A model generated the notes under the pieces. That model made no database searches and was not told where the DNA came from. It was given only the letters and a program-made list of their open reading frames with translations. A stretch of 64,000 bases of DNA from Fortiea contorta PCC 7126. Its GTDB lineage: Bacteria; Cyanobacteriota; Cyanobacteriia; Cyanobacteriales; Nostocaceae. The translations under genes and the position numbers were made by a program. Numbering within the stretch: position 1 is the first letter of the stretch; every line of letters begins with the position of its first letter. Of this stretch, positions 9,590 to 18,776 are shown piece after piece. The stretch is from positions 372,895 through 436,894 of the forward strand of contig NZ_KB235930.1 in the NCBI RefSeq assembly GCF_000332295.1, written 5' to 3'.

Positions 9590-11275
9590 TGTTAGAATAC
9601 GAAAGATGAGAAAAAGGTTAGGTTGGAGGGACTGAGACCTAAAAGGTCATCAAAGCCCAGCTCCTCAATCATGCAAGTTATTTATTTAAGGATGCATATA
9701 CCTAATTAGCAAACAATTGCATGAGTTTTTTATGCAGTTTTTCCTTTAGTCTTGCTAATTGAAAGCTCGTGTAAGACTAAAAAACTGCAAATTTGCAATT
9801 GTTTAAACACACTTAAATGAAAAGTTGTTTAGTGCAAGTAGTCAGGATATGTCCCATCTGTTACATAGACTTTGTTACTGGAGTCTATATAACTGAAAAT
9901 GTCACTACTTTGACCTAAGGAGGTCTACGAATTACTTTATACAATCATTCATTGATTCGTTCATTTATTTAAATTCCACGATAGATGCATTTGCCGAGAG
10001 CCTGATATTTGAAATTTTAACAAGAGAGATCATAGATGTCCAGACTAATACTTAGCTGCTTAATATCAATCTGTATATTTTTTGTACTTAGTATGGCATT
10101 GATTTGAACTCTTGGGTGTAAGTCCTAATGTAGTTAAGTACAAAGTTTGTTATGCAAAAAATGCATTACATACCTGAGTATACAGCAGGCTTTTTTTTTT
10201 GGGAAATAGTTGTATTAACTTCATAGTAACTTAATAATGAAAAAATATTTCTAGTGAAAATTACTGACATTATAATGAGTTTTAGTGAGGATTTCTGTAA
10301 ATATAACCAATAAAGATGAAAAAGCTCAAAAACTAATCTTAGAGATTCAGTACTTTCTGCAAATTATTTATACATCTTTATTCCCAAATATCCAGGATTT
10401 TTATTTAGTAATAATTACTACTACATTGTTGAGTAAAAAGATGGTGATAAGGAAATATACATAGTTGTACAGTAGTTTTTTAGTACTAGCAAAGTTTTTT
10501 TTTTACAATTACCTCATACAAAATTTAATTTCAAAAAAAAATAATATGTATTATAGGTAACAAAATAGTATCAAAGCTATTAAACAATGAATATCATTTT
10601 TTAGTAGATATTTACGTATGTGCAATTACCTCATGAGTAAAAATTATGTTGCTCACGAGTAATAACTAGAAACAATTTTTACCTAAGATTCGTTTTTTGA
10701 AGGGAGTTGATTCAATATTAAAGAATAGATGAAGATAGCTAATAAATGCCATAGCACTTCCCGTTTTATTGAGGTATGTATATCTTATGTAATTGGAAAC
10801 TGCAGTATGTAATGACTGTTATGTAAGCATTTGAACCTTTTTGAGGTTTGTCAATGGGTTGATGAATAAAGCCGAAAAACTTGTGAAGCTATATCGATTT
10901 ACGTCTGATGTCAATTATGAAAATTAATGCAATATTGAGGACTTTGCGCCTTGTAGAGACGTGTACGCTTTTAGCGTTCCCGCAGAGTAATTTGTCTTCG
11001 TCCTTGAATGAAGACTACATCTCCACACCAAATATAAATCACCGTAATTTTAAAATAATCACTATATCTTGAAATTTGGTTGTGTCTGTTACTTCTAAAA
11101 GGGAATAGTTATAAAAATTATTACGAGGGATTGACAGCAGACTGCATCAAGTGCAGGGGTGAGGTACAGATGATCGTTAAGAACCACCGTTGTACTCCAA
11201 CCCGTAGACCTATTTATCTGAACAATGCAGTCAGTAGTTTTTCCTATTTAAAATTCCCCGTAATTTCGCTTTCAT
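9590..11275. other. Long gene-free region between polysaccharide operon and aspS
   Basis: About 1.7 kb of AT-rich sequence with no convincing gene on either strand. It holds a 94-nt imperfect hairpin (9711-9804, listed separately), a short inverted repeat at 9865-9888 (ATAGACT / AGTCTAT), and two related palindromes of the form GACCT-(3 or 4 nt)-AGGTC at 9636-9648 and 9912-9925. A run of ten or more T begins at 10191. A degenerate copy of a TAGAGACG-type cyanobacterial intergenic repeat lies near 10950-10990. The promoter of the polysaccharide operon should be near the left end on the minus strand, but no clear -35/-10 pair could be assigned. Confidence 0.7.
9711..9804. promoter_or_regulatory. 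Large imperfect hairpin upstream of the polysaccharide operon
   Basis: Three nested complementary arm pairs are visible. The outer arms are 9711-9721 and 9794-9804 (11 bp, AAACAATTGCA), the middle arms 9733-9742 and 9780-9789 (10 bp, TGCAGTTTTT), and the inner arms 9747-9753 and 9773-9779 (7 bp, TAGTCTT). The terminal loop is 19 nt, with a 4-nt bulge between inner and middle arms and an asymmetric internal loop between middle and outer arms. In RNA from either strand this would be a stable rod. It lies about 120 bp upstream of the zinc-ribbon gene start. It could be a leader structure, a small RNA or a decayed palindromic repeat; there is no T-run to make it a terminator. Confidence 0.5.
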
Positions 11276-13063
11276 TTATGACTTTGGCTTGTATGTCGAA
11301 GCGACATGTAGTTCTTTGAGCTGCTTAGTATCGACTGCTGAAGGTGCATCAGTCAATAAACAACGGGCTTGTTGGGTTTTAGGGAAGGCGATGACGTCGC
11401 GGATAGATTCTTCTTTGGCTAGCAACATGACTAGACGATCTAGACCGTAGGCGATGCCACCATGAGGTGGTGTACCATATTCAAATGCTTCCAAGAGAAA
11501 GCCAAATTTATTTTGTGCTTCTTCTGGTGATAAACCGATCGCATCAAATACTTGCTGTTGAATTTCTCGCTGATATATCCGCAGACTTCCACCGCCAACT
11601 TCCACGCCATTGAGCACCAAGTCATAAGCTTGGGCGCGTGCTGTTTTTAAGTCACTCAAGTCGTCAGGATGAGGTGCGGTAAATGGATGATGCAAAGCTT
11701 CTAGGCGCTTTTCTTCCGCATTCCATTCAAACATGGGGAAATCTGTAATCCAGAGTAAGTTGATTTTTTCAGGATCAATTAACCCAAATTCCCTAGCGAC
11801 GAATTGACGCAATCTATCTAGGGTTTTGTTGACTGTAGGCGAATCACCAGCCCCAAATAGTAATAAATGACCAGCTTTAGCACCTGTGCGACTGAGAATT
11901 TCCTGTTTTTGTGATTCGCTGAGGTTGTCTTTAATTGCACCGATGGTATCGATTTCACCATCGTCTCTCACGCGGATAAACGCTAAACCTTTAGCACCGG
12001 CTTCACTGGCTTCTTTGAATAAATCGCCCCCTGGTTTGATGCGGACATTGGAGATGACATCATTACCGTTGGGAATGGGCAGAATTTTAACCATACCACC
12101 GTTGATCACCGTGTCTCGAAAGACTTTGAAACCACAGTCTTTGACGACATCGGAGACGTCAACTAATTCTAAACCGTAACGAGTGTCTGGCTTATCGCTA
12201 CCGTAGCGCTCCATTCCTTCTGCATAGGTAAGACGAGGAAAAGGGCGGTGTAATTCAATGTTTTTAACAGTTTTAAAAATATGGCAAATTAGTTTTTCGT
12301 TGAGTTCGATGATTTCTTCTTGAGACAGGAAGCTCATTTCCATGTCTAATTGAGTAAATTCTGGTTGTCTGTCGGCGCGTAAATCTTCATCACGGAAACA
12401 ACGAGCAACTTGATAGTATCGGTCTACGCCGGATACCATCAGTAATTGTTTGAATAGCTGGGGTGATTGAGGTAAAGCGAACCACTCAGCTGGGTTAACT
12501 CGACTGGGTAGGATGTAATCTCGCGCTCCTTCTGGAGTAGAACGGGTGAGAATTGGGGTTTCTACTTCCAGGAAACCTTCTAAATCTTCCAGGTAGCGAC
12601 GGGCGGCTTTGATGATTTGATGGCGCAACTGGAGATTGCGGGTCATGCGATCGCGTCGCAAATCTAAATAACGATATTTTAGTCTGAGGTCTTCTCGTAC
12701 TGTTTCGGTGTCGGTGGTGGAGACTTGGAAGGGTAACTGTTTGCGGACAGGATTGAGTAATTCAATTTTATCTGCATAGATTTCTACTTCGCCTGTGGGT
12801 AGGCGAGGATTGAGAGATTCTTCGGGTCTTTGTGTGACTCTACCGATAATTTCCACCACATATTCACTGCGGAGGGCGTTGGCTGGCTGATAGGAATGTG
12901 GCGTGCGTTGCGGATCGCTGACAATTTGGACAATGCCTGAGCGATCGCGTAAATCTAAAAATATCACGCCCCCATGATCGCGGCGACGGTCTACCCAACC
13001 GTATAAGGTAACTGTTTCTCCAATATCTGATTTTCGGAGTTCGCCGCAATAGTGAGTTCGCAT
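11276..13063 (-). CDS. aspS: Aspartyl-tRNA synthetase
   Basis: A 595-residue class II aminoacyl-tRNA synthetase of the bacterial AspRS type. The N-terminal OB-fold anticodon-binding domain reads [20 protein letters not shown]. Motif 2 is seen as [20 protein letters not shown] around residues 216-235, the bacterial GAD insertion follows in the middle (about 290-420), and motif 3 is [14 protein letters not shown] near the C-terminus. It charges tRNA with aspartate; many cyanobacterial enzymes are non-discriminating and also charge tRNA-Asn, which cannot be decided here. The length matches the family (about 590). It is a single gene with long flanking spaces. Confidence 0.97.
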   Translation of the reverse strand: MRTHYCGELRKSDIGETVTLYGWVDRRRDHGGVIFLDLRDRSGIVQIVSDPQRTPHSYQPANALRSEYVVEIIGRVTQRPEESLNPRLPTGEVEIYADKIELLNPVRKQLPFQVSTTDTETVREDLRLKYRYLDLRRDRMTRNLQLRHQIIKAARRYLEDLEGFLEVETPILTRSTPEGARDYILPSRVNPAEWFALPQSPQLFKQLLMVSGVDRYYQVARCFRDEDLRADRQPEFTQLDMEMSFLSQEEIIELNEKLICHIFKTVKNIELHRPFPRLTYAEGMERYGSDKPDTRYGLELVDVSDVVKDCGFKVFRDTVINGGMVKILPIPNGNDVISNVRIKPGGDLFKEASEAGAKGLAFIRVRDDGEIDTIGAIKDNLSESQKQEILSRTGAKAGHLLLFGAGDSPTVNKTLDRLRQFVAREFGLIDPEKINLLWITDFPMFEWNAEEKRLEALHHPFTAPHPDDLSDLKTARAQAYDLVLNGVEVGGGSLRIYQREIQQQVFDAIGLSPEEAQNKFGFLLEAFEYGTPPHGGIAYGLDRLVMLLAKEESIRDVIAFPKTQQARCLLTDAPSAVDTKQLKELHVASTYKPKS

Positions 13064-13208
13064 AGGTATTAGTTCTTTTTTCCGTGCTGCTGGTGAATGT
13101 CAAAGCTTTCCCATTATCCAGCATCAATAGTAATTGTAGTCATAAACTGGGAACAATCTCACGCCAAATTCGGGGATGGGGCTGTGCCCAAGTGGAACAA
13201 GTAGCGTC

Positions 13209-13271
13209 ATGAGCATTTCTATTTTGATTGCTGCTCTAGTGTGGGCGATCGCTTCTGGTGCGCTGGTGTGA
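13209..13271 (+). CDS. Possible 20-residue hydrophobic micropeptide
   Basis: A short frame starting at ATG 13209 encodes MSISILIAALVWAIASGALV and then stops. Every residue after the start fits a single membrane-spanning helix, as in the very small subunits of cyanobacterial photosynthetic complexes, but it does not match PetL, PetM, PetN, PsbM or PsbN as I know them. No Shine-Dalgarno sequence is evident, and a HIP1 octamer lies inside the frame, so chance is quite possible. It lies in the 290-bp gap between the divergent aspS and the pentapeptide-repeat gene. Confidence 0.15.
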   Translation: MSISILIAALVWAIASGALV

Positions 13272-13354
13272 ATTTAGTTTAATTGTGACTAAATCCGGAT
13301 AATTGCTCATTTTATGAGTATAAAATATCGTCAATGTTTTTTCTTTGCCTAATT

Positions 13355-15502
13355 ATGCCGCTTGACTACTCTGGTCAAAATCTCCAAGGTCGCTCTTTTA
13401 AAGGTCAAAATTTGGTGGGAGCAAATTTTAGCGGTACAGATATCAGGGGGGCGGATTTTACTAAAGCCAATCTCACAAATGCTAACTTTACAGGTGCTAA
13501 AGCAGGATTACAAAACTATTGGATAATTGGTTGGCTAATAATTTTGTTCATTGCGGGATTTCTCGCATTATTTATCTGTGCTGCAACCAATGGCTTGACT
13601 TGGTGGTATTTAGGTAATGAAGAATTTAAACGAAATGCACTTATTTTTGGTCTTATTATAATTTTTGTGTTATTAATCCTGATTTTAATTAATATTTATC
13701 GTGGCTTGACAGTATCTTTATTAGCTATTAGCTTAATTTTGATATTTTTGCTTTTGCCAAGTGGAATTAGCGTCATTTTGAATTTAAGTCAATATGTAGC
13801 ATTTCGCCGTTGGACTCAGGCTCTCAGCCTTGCTTCAATTATTGCTATAGTTATGTCTGAAATCATAGCAATTATCTTAGTTTCAGCTAAAATTTTAAGC
13901 AAAAATACTACGGTAATTGTTGTATTAGGTCTATTGTTCGGTGGCATAATTGGCTCTATAACCAGGGTTTTAATTCGAGGAGGATGGAAGTATTTATCTT
14001 CTGAGCCAATTTGGTCTGCAAATTGGGCTTGGGTAGATTTAATTTGGGCTTGGTTTTGGATTGGAATTTTAATATTTTTAGGTAGTTATATAGGTGCTCA
14101 TGCTTTAAATGAAAATGAAAAACGCCGTAATTTGATTATCTCAATTGCCATTGCTTTTTCAGCTATAGGTGGAACTAGTTTTCGCAACGCGAATTTAACC
14201 GATGCTAATTTTACTGGCGCTACTCTTAAAAACACAGATTTCCGGAAAGCAAATTTAACTCGCACTCGATTTTATGAAGCCAAAAATCTGGAATTTTCCA
14301 GGGTAGATGATGGGATATTAGCTGACCGAAATGTCCTCAATTTATTAGTAACTGGGAATGGGAGGAAAAAATCATACGTCGGCGCTAACTTAAAGGGCGC
14401 AAACCTGATAGGCGCTGACCTCAAAGAAGCTAATCTTAAGCTTGCTGATATTAGTGAAGCTACTTGCCAACAAGCTTGTTTAGAATGGGTAAACCTGACT
14501 CGTACTCAAGCTGTGAATACTGATTTTACTAGCGCTCAAATGACTGGTGCTTGTGTAGAGGCGTGGAATATTGAAAGTACAACTAAGTTGGATAATGTGG
14601 ATTGTCGCTTTATCTATCTTTTAGAATATCCTAAGCCGGGAACTGATGATCGTGAACGTCGCCCTAGCAGTGGTGAATTTAAATCAGGAGAGTTTACTAA
14701 GTTATTTGAAGAAGTTTTAAATACTGTTGATTTAATATTCCGCAATGGTATTGATTGGCGAGCTTTTGCTAATGCTTTTCAAACAGTGCAAGAGCAAAAT
14801 CAAAACACAGAATTAGCTCTCCAAAGTATTGAAAACAAGGGTGATGGAGTAGTTGTAGTTAAGGTTGCTGTAAATGCTGATGCTGATAAAGAAAAGATTC
14901 ATGGCGATTTTACGCAGAATTATCAATTGGCTTTGCAAGCAGTAGAAGAAAAATATAAAGCAGTATTACAGGTTAAAGATGAAGAGATACTCTTCCATCG
15001 CCAACAAAGTGCCAAAATTCCAGAGATGATTATTTCTCTAGCGAATAAACCGATTAATGTTCAAGTTGATAACAAAGTGGAGAATAAAAATATGACTAAT
15101 AGTAATGATGTAAATCGGAATATTAATGTAGGAGGTAATTTTTATAATAGTGGGACTGTGAATTTAGGTGAAATTAGCGGTAATGTGACGAATACTATCA
15201 ATCAATTACCAGCTTCACCAGAGTCTGAAAAACCGGGAATTAAGGAATTATTAAAGCAGTTGCAAACGGCGATTGAGGGGGATACGAATTTAAGTCAAGA
15301 CGATAAAGCTGAGGCGTTGGAACAAGTGAAAGCTTTAGCAGAAGCAGGTAAAAATCCCCAGGAAGGGTCGATGCAAAAGGCTGCAAAAACGGCGATAAAA
15401 ATTTTGAAAGGGACAATTGCTGGTTTGCCAAGTGCAGCAAATTTGGTTGAAGAATTTGGCAACATTTTGCCGTTGATTTCGAGTTTTTTGGGTTTAGGAT
15501 GA
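13355..15502 (+). CDS. Pentapeptide-repeat membrane protein with split repeat blocks and a unique C-terminus
   Basis: Using ATG 13355 (MPLDYSGQNLQGR), rather than the upstream in-frame ATG at 13334, the protein has 715 residues. Residues 1-45 are pentapeptide repeats of the A(N/D)LXX type (ANFSGTDIRGADFTKANLT). About six hydrophobic membrane segments follow (roughly 50-270). A second pentapeptide block (roughly 275-405) includes FRNANLTDANFTGATL and GANLKGANLIGADLKEANLK. The remainder is soluble: an alpha/beta region, a stretch with NVGGNFYNSGTVNLGEISGN that looks like a short beta-repeat, and a helical tail ending LPLISSFLGLG. Pentapeptide repeats form right-handed beta-helices. Function is unknown. 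The gene is followed by a strong hairpin shared with the convergent neighbour. Confidence 0.8.
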   Translation: MPLDYSGQNLQGRSFKGQNLVGANFSGTDIRGADFTKANLTNANFTGAKAGLQNYWIIGWLIILFIAGFLALFICAATNGLTWWYLGNEEFKRNALIFGLIIIFVLLILILINIYRGLTVSLLAISLILIFLLLPSGISVILNLSQYVAFRRWTQALSLASIIAIVMSEIIAIILVSAKILSKNTTVIVVLGLLFGGIIGSITRVLIRGGWKYLSSEPIWSANWAWVDLIWAWFWIGILIFLGSYIGAHALNENEKRRNLIISIAIAFSAIGGTSFRNANLTDANFTGATLKNTDFRKANLTRTRFYEAKNLEFSRVDDGILADRNVLNLLVTGNGRKKSYVGANLKGANLIGADLKEANLKLADISEATCQQACLEWVNLTRTQAVNTDFTSAQMTGACVEAWNIESTTKLDNVDCRFIYLLEYPKPGTDDRERRPSSGEFKSGEFTKLFEEVLNTVDLIFRNGIDWRAFANAFQTVQEQNQNTELALQSIENKGDGVVVVKVAVNADADKEKIHGDFTQNYQLALQAVEEKYKAVLQVKDEEILFHRQQSAKIPEMIISLANKPINVQVDNKVENKNMTNSNDVNRNINVGGNFYNSGTVNLGEISGNVTNTINQLPASPESEKPGIKELLKQLQTAIEGDTNLSQDDKAEALEQVKALAEAGKNPQEGSMQKAAKTAIKILKGTIAGLPSAANLVEEFGNILPLISSFLGLG

Positions 15503-15519
15503 TGTATATTTCATGAAAT

Positions 15520-15540
15520 AGGCGGGCATTTTGCCCGCCT
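15520..15540. terminator. Bidirectional hairpin between convergent genes
   Basis: A perfect 9-bp GC-rich inverted repeat (AGGCGGGCA, loop TTT, TGCCCGCCT) lies between the stop of the pentapeptide protein and the stop of the convergent small gene. A second AT-rich palindrome (TATTTCATGAAATA) abuts it on the left. There is no clear T-run on either side, so it may block reading or protect transcript ends rather than act as a classical intrinsic terminator. Confidence 0.6.
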
Positions 15541-15566
15541 GATAATAGACTCATGAGTTTACTGAT

Positions 15567-15992
15567 TTAACGTTGAGAGTAAGGAGAATTGAAGGCTTCC
15601 CAACCGGCTTTGGCTGCTTTTTGGAGGCGAATGCTGAATTCTGCTACCTCTTTCATCACTAGATACCAGTTTCTCTCACTTTCAGCTTGCATTACTGACC
15701 AAAAGTGTTCTAAGCGATCGCCTTCGATGAGTTTTTTCCCTTCTATCGCTTGTCTTGCTTGTCGCACAACATTTAAATAGGTTTCGCGGCTAAAAGTACC
15801 TGCTGATTTGGCTTCAGCTTTGGCGCGTTGTTTGAGTGCTTCAATTAAGGCTTTGGTTTCGCGCTTGACTTCATCAGTTTCGCCAGCCATTTCTGTTTCT
15901 ACCATCTCGTCAGTTTGAGCACTAATTTCTACAATCACGGTGGATTCAACTGATTCGACAAATTCTATGGGTTGGGTGTTGTTGGGAGTCAT
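15567..15992 (-). CDS. Conserved hypothetical helical protein
   Basis: A 141-residue acidic, largely helical protein that I cannot assign to a named family. The first 45 residues are low complexity and Glu/Thr/Val rich (VESVESTVIVEISAQTDE). The rest looks like an amphipathic helical bundle: KALIEALKQRAKAEAK, then YLNVVRQARQAIEGKKLIEG, then HFWSVMQAESERNWYLVMKE, and a Trp-containing end. No signal peptide, membrane segment or cysteine is present. It lies 64 bp downstream of htpX in the same direction and could be co-transcribed with it, but a functional link is speculative. Confidence 0.6.
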   Translation of the reverse strand: MTPNNTQPIEFVESVESTVIVEISAQTDEMVETEMAGETDEVKRETKALIEALKQRAKAEAKSAGTFSRETYLNVVRQARQAIEGKKLIEGDRLEHFWSVMQAESERNWYLVMKEVAEFSIRLQKAAKAGWEAFNSPYSQR

Positions 15993-16055
15993 AATTTCAG
16001 CGTCCTGATTTTAATGGAGATTGCACTTAGTCTTGATTAGTCAAATTACAAACAT

Positions 16056-16922
16056 CTAATAAGCTGTGGTGGGCAGGTTTTGTTCTAGTTTCAACAATTG
16101 TGCTACTCTTACTTCGGTGGCTGGGTGACTAGAAAACAAGTTACCTAAAAACTTTCCTGATATGGGGTTGATAATCAATAGCGGCTCAAAGGCGGGGTTT
16201 GCATCCAAGGGTAGCTGTCTAGCTGTAGCTTCTAACCTTTGCAACGCGCGGGCTAAAGCGCGGGGATTACTAGTCAGTCGAGCCGCACCAGCATCGGCGG
16301 AAAATTCTCGTGTGCGGGAGATTGCTAGCTGAATGATTGTGGCTGCTAAAGGAGCTAACATAACAGTTAACAGTACTCCCAAAGGATTTCCACCCCTGTT
16401 GTTGTCTCTGGAATTGCCAAACCATAAGCTGTAGCTGACCATTTGCGCTAGAAATGAGACTGCGCCGGCGATCGTCGCTGCAACGGCTTGTGTTAGGGTA
16501 TCACGATTCACAATATGAGTGAGTTCATGGGCGATGACGCCTTCTAGTTCATCTTCTGGCAAAATATTTAAAATGCCTTCAGTGACAGCAACTGCAGCGT
16601 GTTCTGGGTCGCGCCCTGTAGCAAACGCATTAGCAGTTTGACTAGGGACGATGTAAACTCCGGGCATGGGGATTTGAGCACGAGCCGACAATCTCTGCAC
16701 TATCCGGTACAGGCCGGGTGCTTGAGTTGCGGTGACGGGCTGGGCACGATAGACTGCTAATGCAATTTTATCGGATTGATACCAAGAGAATAGGTTAGTT
16801 GCTGCTGCTAAACCAATTCCTATAATTAGACCAGTAGTACCACCAATTACCCAGTAACTAATAGCAATTAATAAGCCGCTGAGTGCAGCTAGTAAGACAG
16901 CCGTCTTCAGTTGATTTCTCAT
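16056..16922 (-). CDS. htpX: M48 family zinc metalloprotease HtpX
   Basis: A 288-residue inner-membrane protease. Two membrane segments open the protein (residues 8-48). The zinc site HELTH is at 132-136 in VIAHELTHIVNRDTL, and the third ligand is the Glu in SRTREFSADAGA (about residue 206). Another hydrophobic pair (about 145-200) lies between them. HtpX degrades misfolded or surplus membrane proteins, partly overlapping FtsH. The length and order match the family. The gene appears to stand alone or with the small helical protein downstream; the upstream 510 bp has no gene. Confidence 0.92.
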   Translation of the reverse strand: MRNQLKTAVLLAALSGLLIAISYWVIGGTTGLIIGIGLAAATNLFSWYQSDKIALAVYRAQPVTATQAPGLYRIVQRLSARAQIPMPGVYIVPSQTANAFATGRDPEHAAVAVTEGILNILPEDELEGVIAHELTHIVNRDTLTQAVAATIAGAVSFLAQMVSYSLWFGNSRDNNRGGNPLGVLLTVMLAPLAATIIQLAISRTREFSADAGAARLTSNPRALARALQRLEATARQLPLDANPAFEPLLIINPISGKFLGNLFSSHPATEVRVAQLLKLEQNLPTTAY

Positions 16923-17432
16923 ATTTTTGCTCTCCTATTAATGCTGTGTTGATTTTTAGAAATATATTAGACAACAGCATTATTTAAGCCGCACCTCAAT
17001 TGTATCGAGCTTCTCTCGGATGCGTAGTACAGAAATCTTCTTAGAAAAGTACGGTTTTCTCACATATTTGATGTAAATATCATCAAATTCTCATATGTTT
17101 GTTGAGTTTTTAATCAGGAATGATTCACTATAATCGCTCGCTTAATATTCTCTAAAAAATGCATCTGTCTATAGTAATAAATATTTGGTGATGAAAGATA
17201 GAAAAAAGGGCATCTTTTAGAGACGCCCTGAATGTAAAGAAACCCTCTAGGGTTTTCCGTACACCTTCCCAACAATCAGCAATAGTGACTAATTTCCGGT
17301 TAGTCACACTCACAGTCACAGATGTGAATATAGTAATTTTATTAACTGATTTTTCCAAATGACCTCAGAGTATATACTCAAGATAAACATTTCTTTCAGC
17401 GATTCTGTTCATGAGCAAAATTATCTCATCAA
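16923..17432. other. Gene-free region downstream of O-antigen-ligase-like gene
   Basis: 510 bp without a supported coding region. The right half contains three consecutive stem-loops on the minus strand that end in an intrinsic terminator (listed separately). The left half (16923-17150) should contain the htpX promoter on the minus strand, but no convincing box was identified. Confidence 0.6.
17201..17310 (-). ncRNA. Candidate small RNA or structured 3' UTR with terminator
   Basis: Reading the minus strand there are three stem-loops in a row: GTGACTAA/TTAGTCAC (17307-17300 with 17292-17285, 8 bp), AAACCC/GGGTTT (17255-17250 with 17245-17240, 6 bp), and AGGGCGTCT/AGATGCCCT (17229-17221 with 17215-17207, 9 bp with one G-T pair). 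The last is followed at once by a run of six T, so it is a good intrinsic terminator. The block starts about 120 bp after the stop of the O-antigen-ligase-like gene on the same strand. It may be that gene's structured 3' UTR or an independent small RNA of about 110-150 nt. No match to Yfr1, 6S RNA or another cyanobacterial RNA is claimed. Confidence 0.4.
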
Positions 17433-18776
17433 CTAATTTTGTTTGGCTATCAGCTTCTCATGTCGATGATAATGATATGTGGCTCCGGAGATAGCGGAGA
17501 AAATTACCCAGAAAAAGGTATTTAATCGCAAATCAAATAGGGTGACATCTACTGTATTCAATAGCACACACCCAATCCCCACAGTGAGATAACTGAAAAA
17601 TATCAATCTTTGCTCTGGATTGAGGTAGTTTGAGTGCACCAACAATTGGATACCTGCAATCAAAATCCAAATGAGTAAAGCACAAAATAATAAAGTAGTG
17701 GGAATGCCAGTTTCTGCTGCTAGCATCAAGAAAATGTTGTGGGGATGACCAAGGGAAATCTGCATTTTGGCTTGGTAAAGTTTAGAAAAACTGCGTAAAC
17801 CCCAACCAGTCCAAGGATGCTGCTGAGTTAAAGACCAAGCAAATTCCCACTGAGTTTTTCGCATCAGGGCTAGGGGTCTGTCGGGGTACATGTCATCGTT
17901 TAACCGCGCCCAGAAAAAAGCCGGAATGAAGCGACGGAAAAATTGGGCGACTGGTGAGGGCGCAAAAGCTGCTGAGAGGATGCTAGCGACAATAACAACG
18001 ACAGCACCGACAATCAGACGCCATCCTTGATAAAGTGCATAAGCTAAACAAGCAAAAATAGCGATCGCCCATCCGTTACGGGAATTTGTCAAAATTAAAG
18101 CGATAAAATTACCAAGCAGCGCTATCGTTAAAAAAATGAAGGGAAGAGTAGATAGCTGTTTATTTTGTGCAATTAATCGCGTCTGTTTTAACTGGCGATA
18201 TTTTTCTAGCCACAATCCTAAAGCCAGGATGAAAACAATCACCAAATAAGCAGCTAAAGTATTAGCGTGCATTAAAATTGAAGCCATGCGGCCTGATGGA
18301 TTTCCTCCTGGTGCGATCGCCCATTCTAAAACAATCCACAAAAACTTGAAGTCGAAATTCCAACCTAAAAATAATTGTCCCCAACCGAAAATCACCACTG
18401 GGACGGAACCAATTACTAAGATATAAGCTATTTGGCGTAGTTGAGCAGTGGTTTGAATGAGGGCGCTTAAACCTGTGTAAACAAAAAAGTAGGGTAGCAG
18501 ATTAAACAAGCCGAGGAAGGCTGCTACTTTATCATCAGCAAACCCAGTGGTCACTATCAGCAAAGCACTTACAAGGGCAAATCCCCAATTCAGGGGACGG
18601 CGGATAATTGTCTGGTGTTGGCGCGACCAAGTAACTAATGATGCCAACACTATAGCTACAGCCCCTAAAAAGGGACTCAATGGGAAGACGAGCAATCCCC
18701 ATTGAGTACATTGCCACGGAAATTGTAAATTGGTCTGGGGATGATCAAAAGCCTTGTTCAAGCTGGCTCCCAACAT
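17433..18776 (-). CDS. O-antigen ligase/polymerase family membrane protein
   Basis: A 447-residue integral membrane protein with about ten to twelve spans. It has the O-antigen ligase/Wzy signature: NSRNGWAIAIFACLAYALYQ, a periplasmic loop around residues 290-345 with MRKTQWEFAWSLTQQHPWTG, and LGHPHNIFLMLAAETGIPT. The family includes lipid A-core ligases, Wzy polymerases and the cyanobacterial IctB-type proteins, so the substrate is open. It is not linked to glycosyltransferase genes here. Its start overlaps the end of the YaaW-like gene by 19 bp, implying translational coupling. The stem-loop terminator at 17201-17229 probably ends this transcript. Confidence 0.82.
   Translation of the reverse strand: MLGASLNKAFDHPQTNLQFPWQCTQWGLLVFPLSPFLGAVAIVLASLVTWSRQHQTIIRRPLNWGFALVSALLIVTTGFADDKVAAFLGLFNLLPYFFVYTGLSALIQTTAQLRQIAYILVIGSVPVVIFGWGQLFLGWNFDFKFLWIVLEWAIAPGGNPSGRMASILMHANTLAAYLVIVFILALGLWLEKYRQLKQTRLIAQNKQLSTLPFIFLTIALLGNFIALILTNSRNGWAIAIFACLAYALYQGWRLIVGAVVVIVASILSAAFAPSPVAQFFRRFIPAFFWARLNDDMYPDRPLALMRKTQWEFAWSLTQQHPWTGWGLRSFSKLYQAKMQISLGHPHNIFLMLAAETGIPTTLLFCALLIWILIAGIQLLVHSNYLNPEQRLIFFSYLTVGIGCVLLNTVDVTLFDLRLNTFFWVIFSAISGATYHYHRHEKLIAKQN

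Noticed and set aside
11080-11319. 79-codon plus-strand frame ending antisense to the aspS 3' end
   Set aside because: TTG start, no ribosome site, no recognisable motif, and its end overlaps a highly conserved gene on the other strand.
17152-17358. 68-codon minus-strand frame
   Set aside because: It runs through three hairpins and an intrinsic terminator, which is better explained as a structured RNA or 3' UTR.
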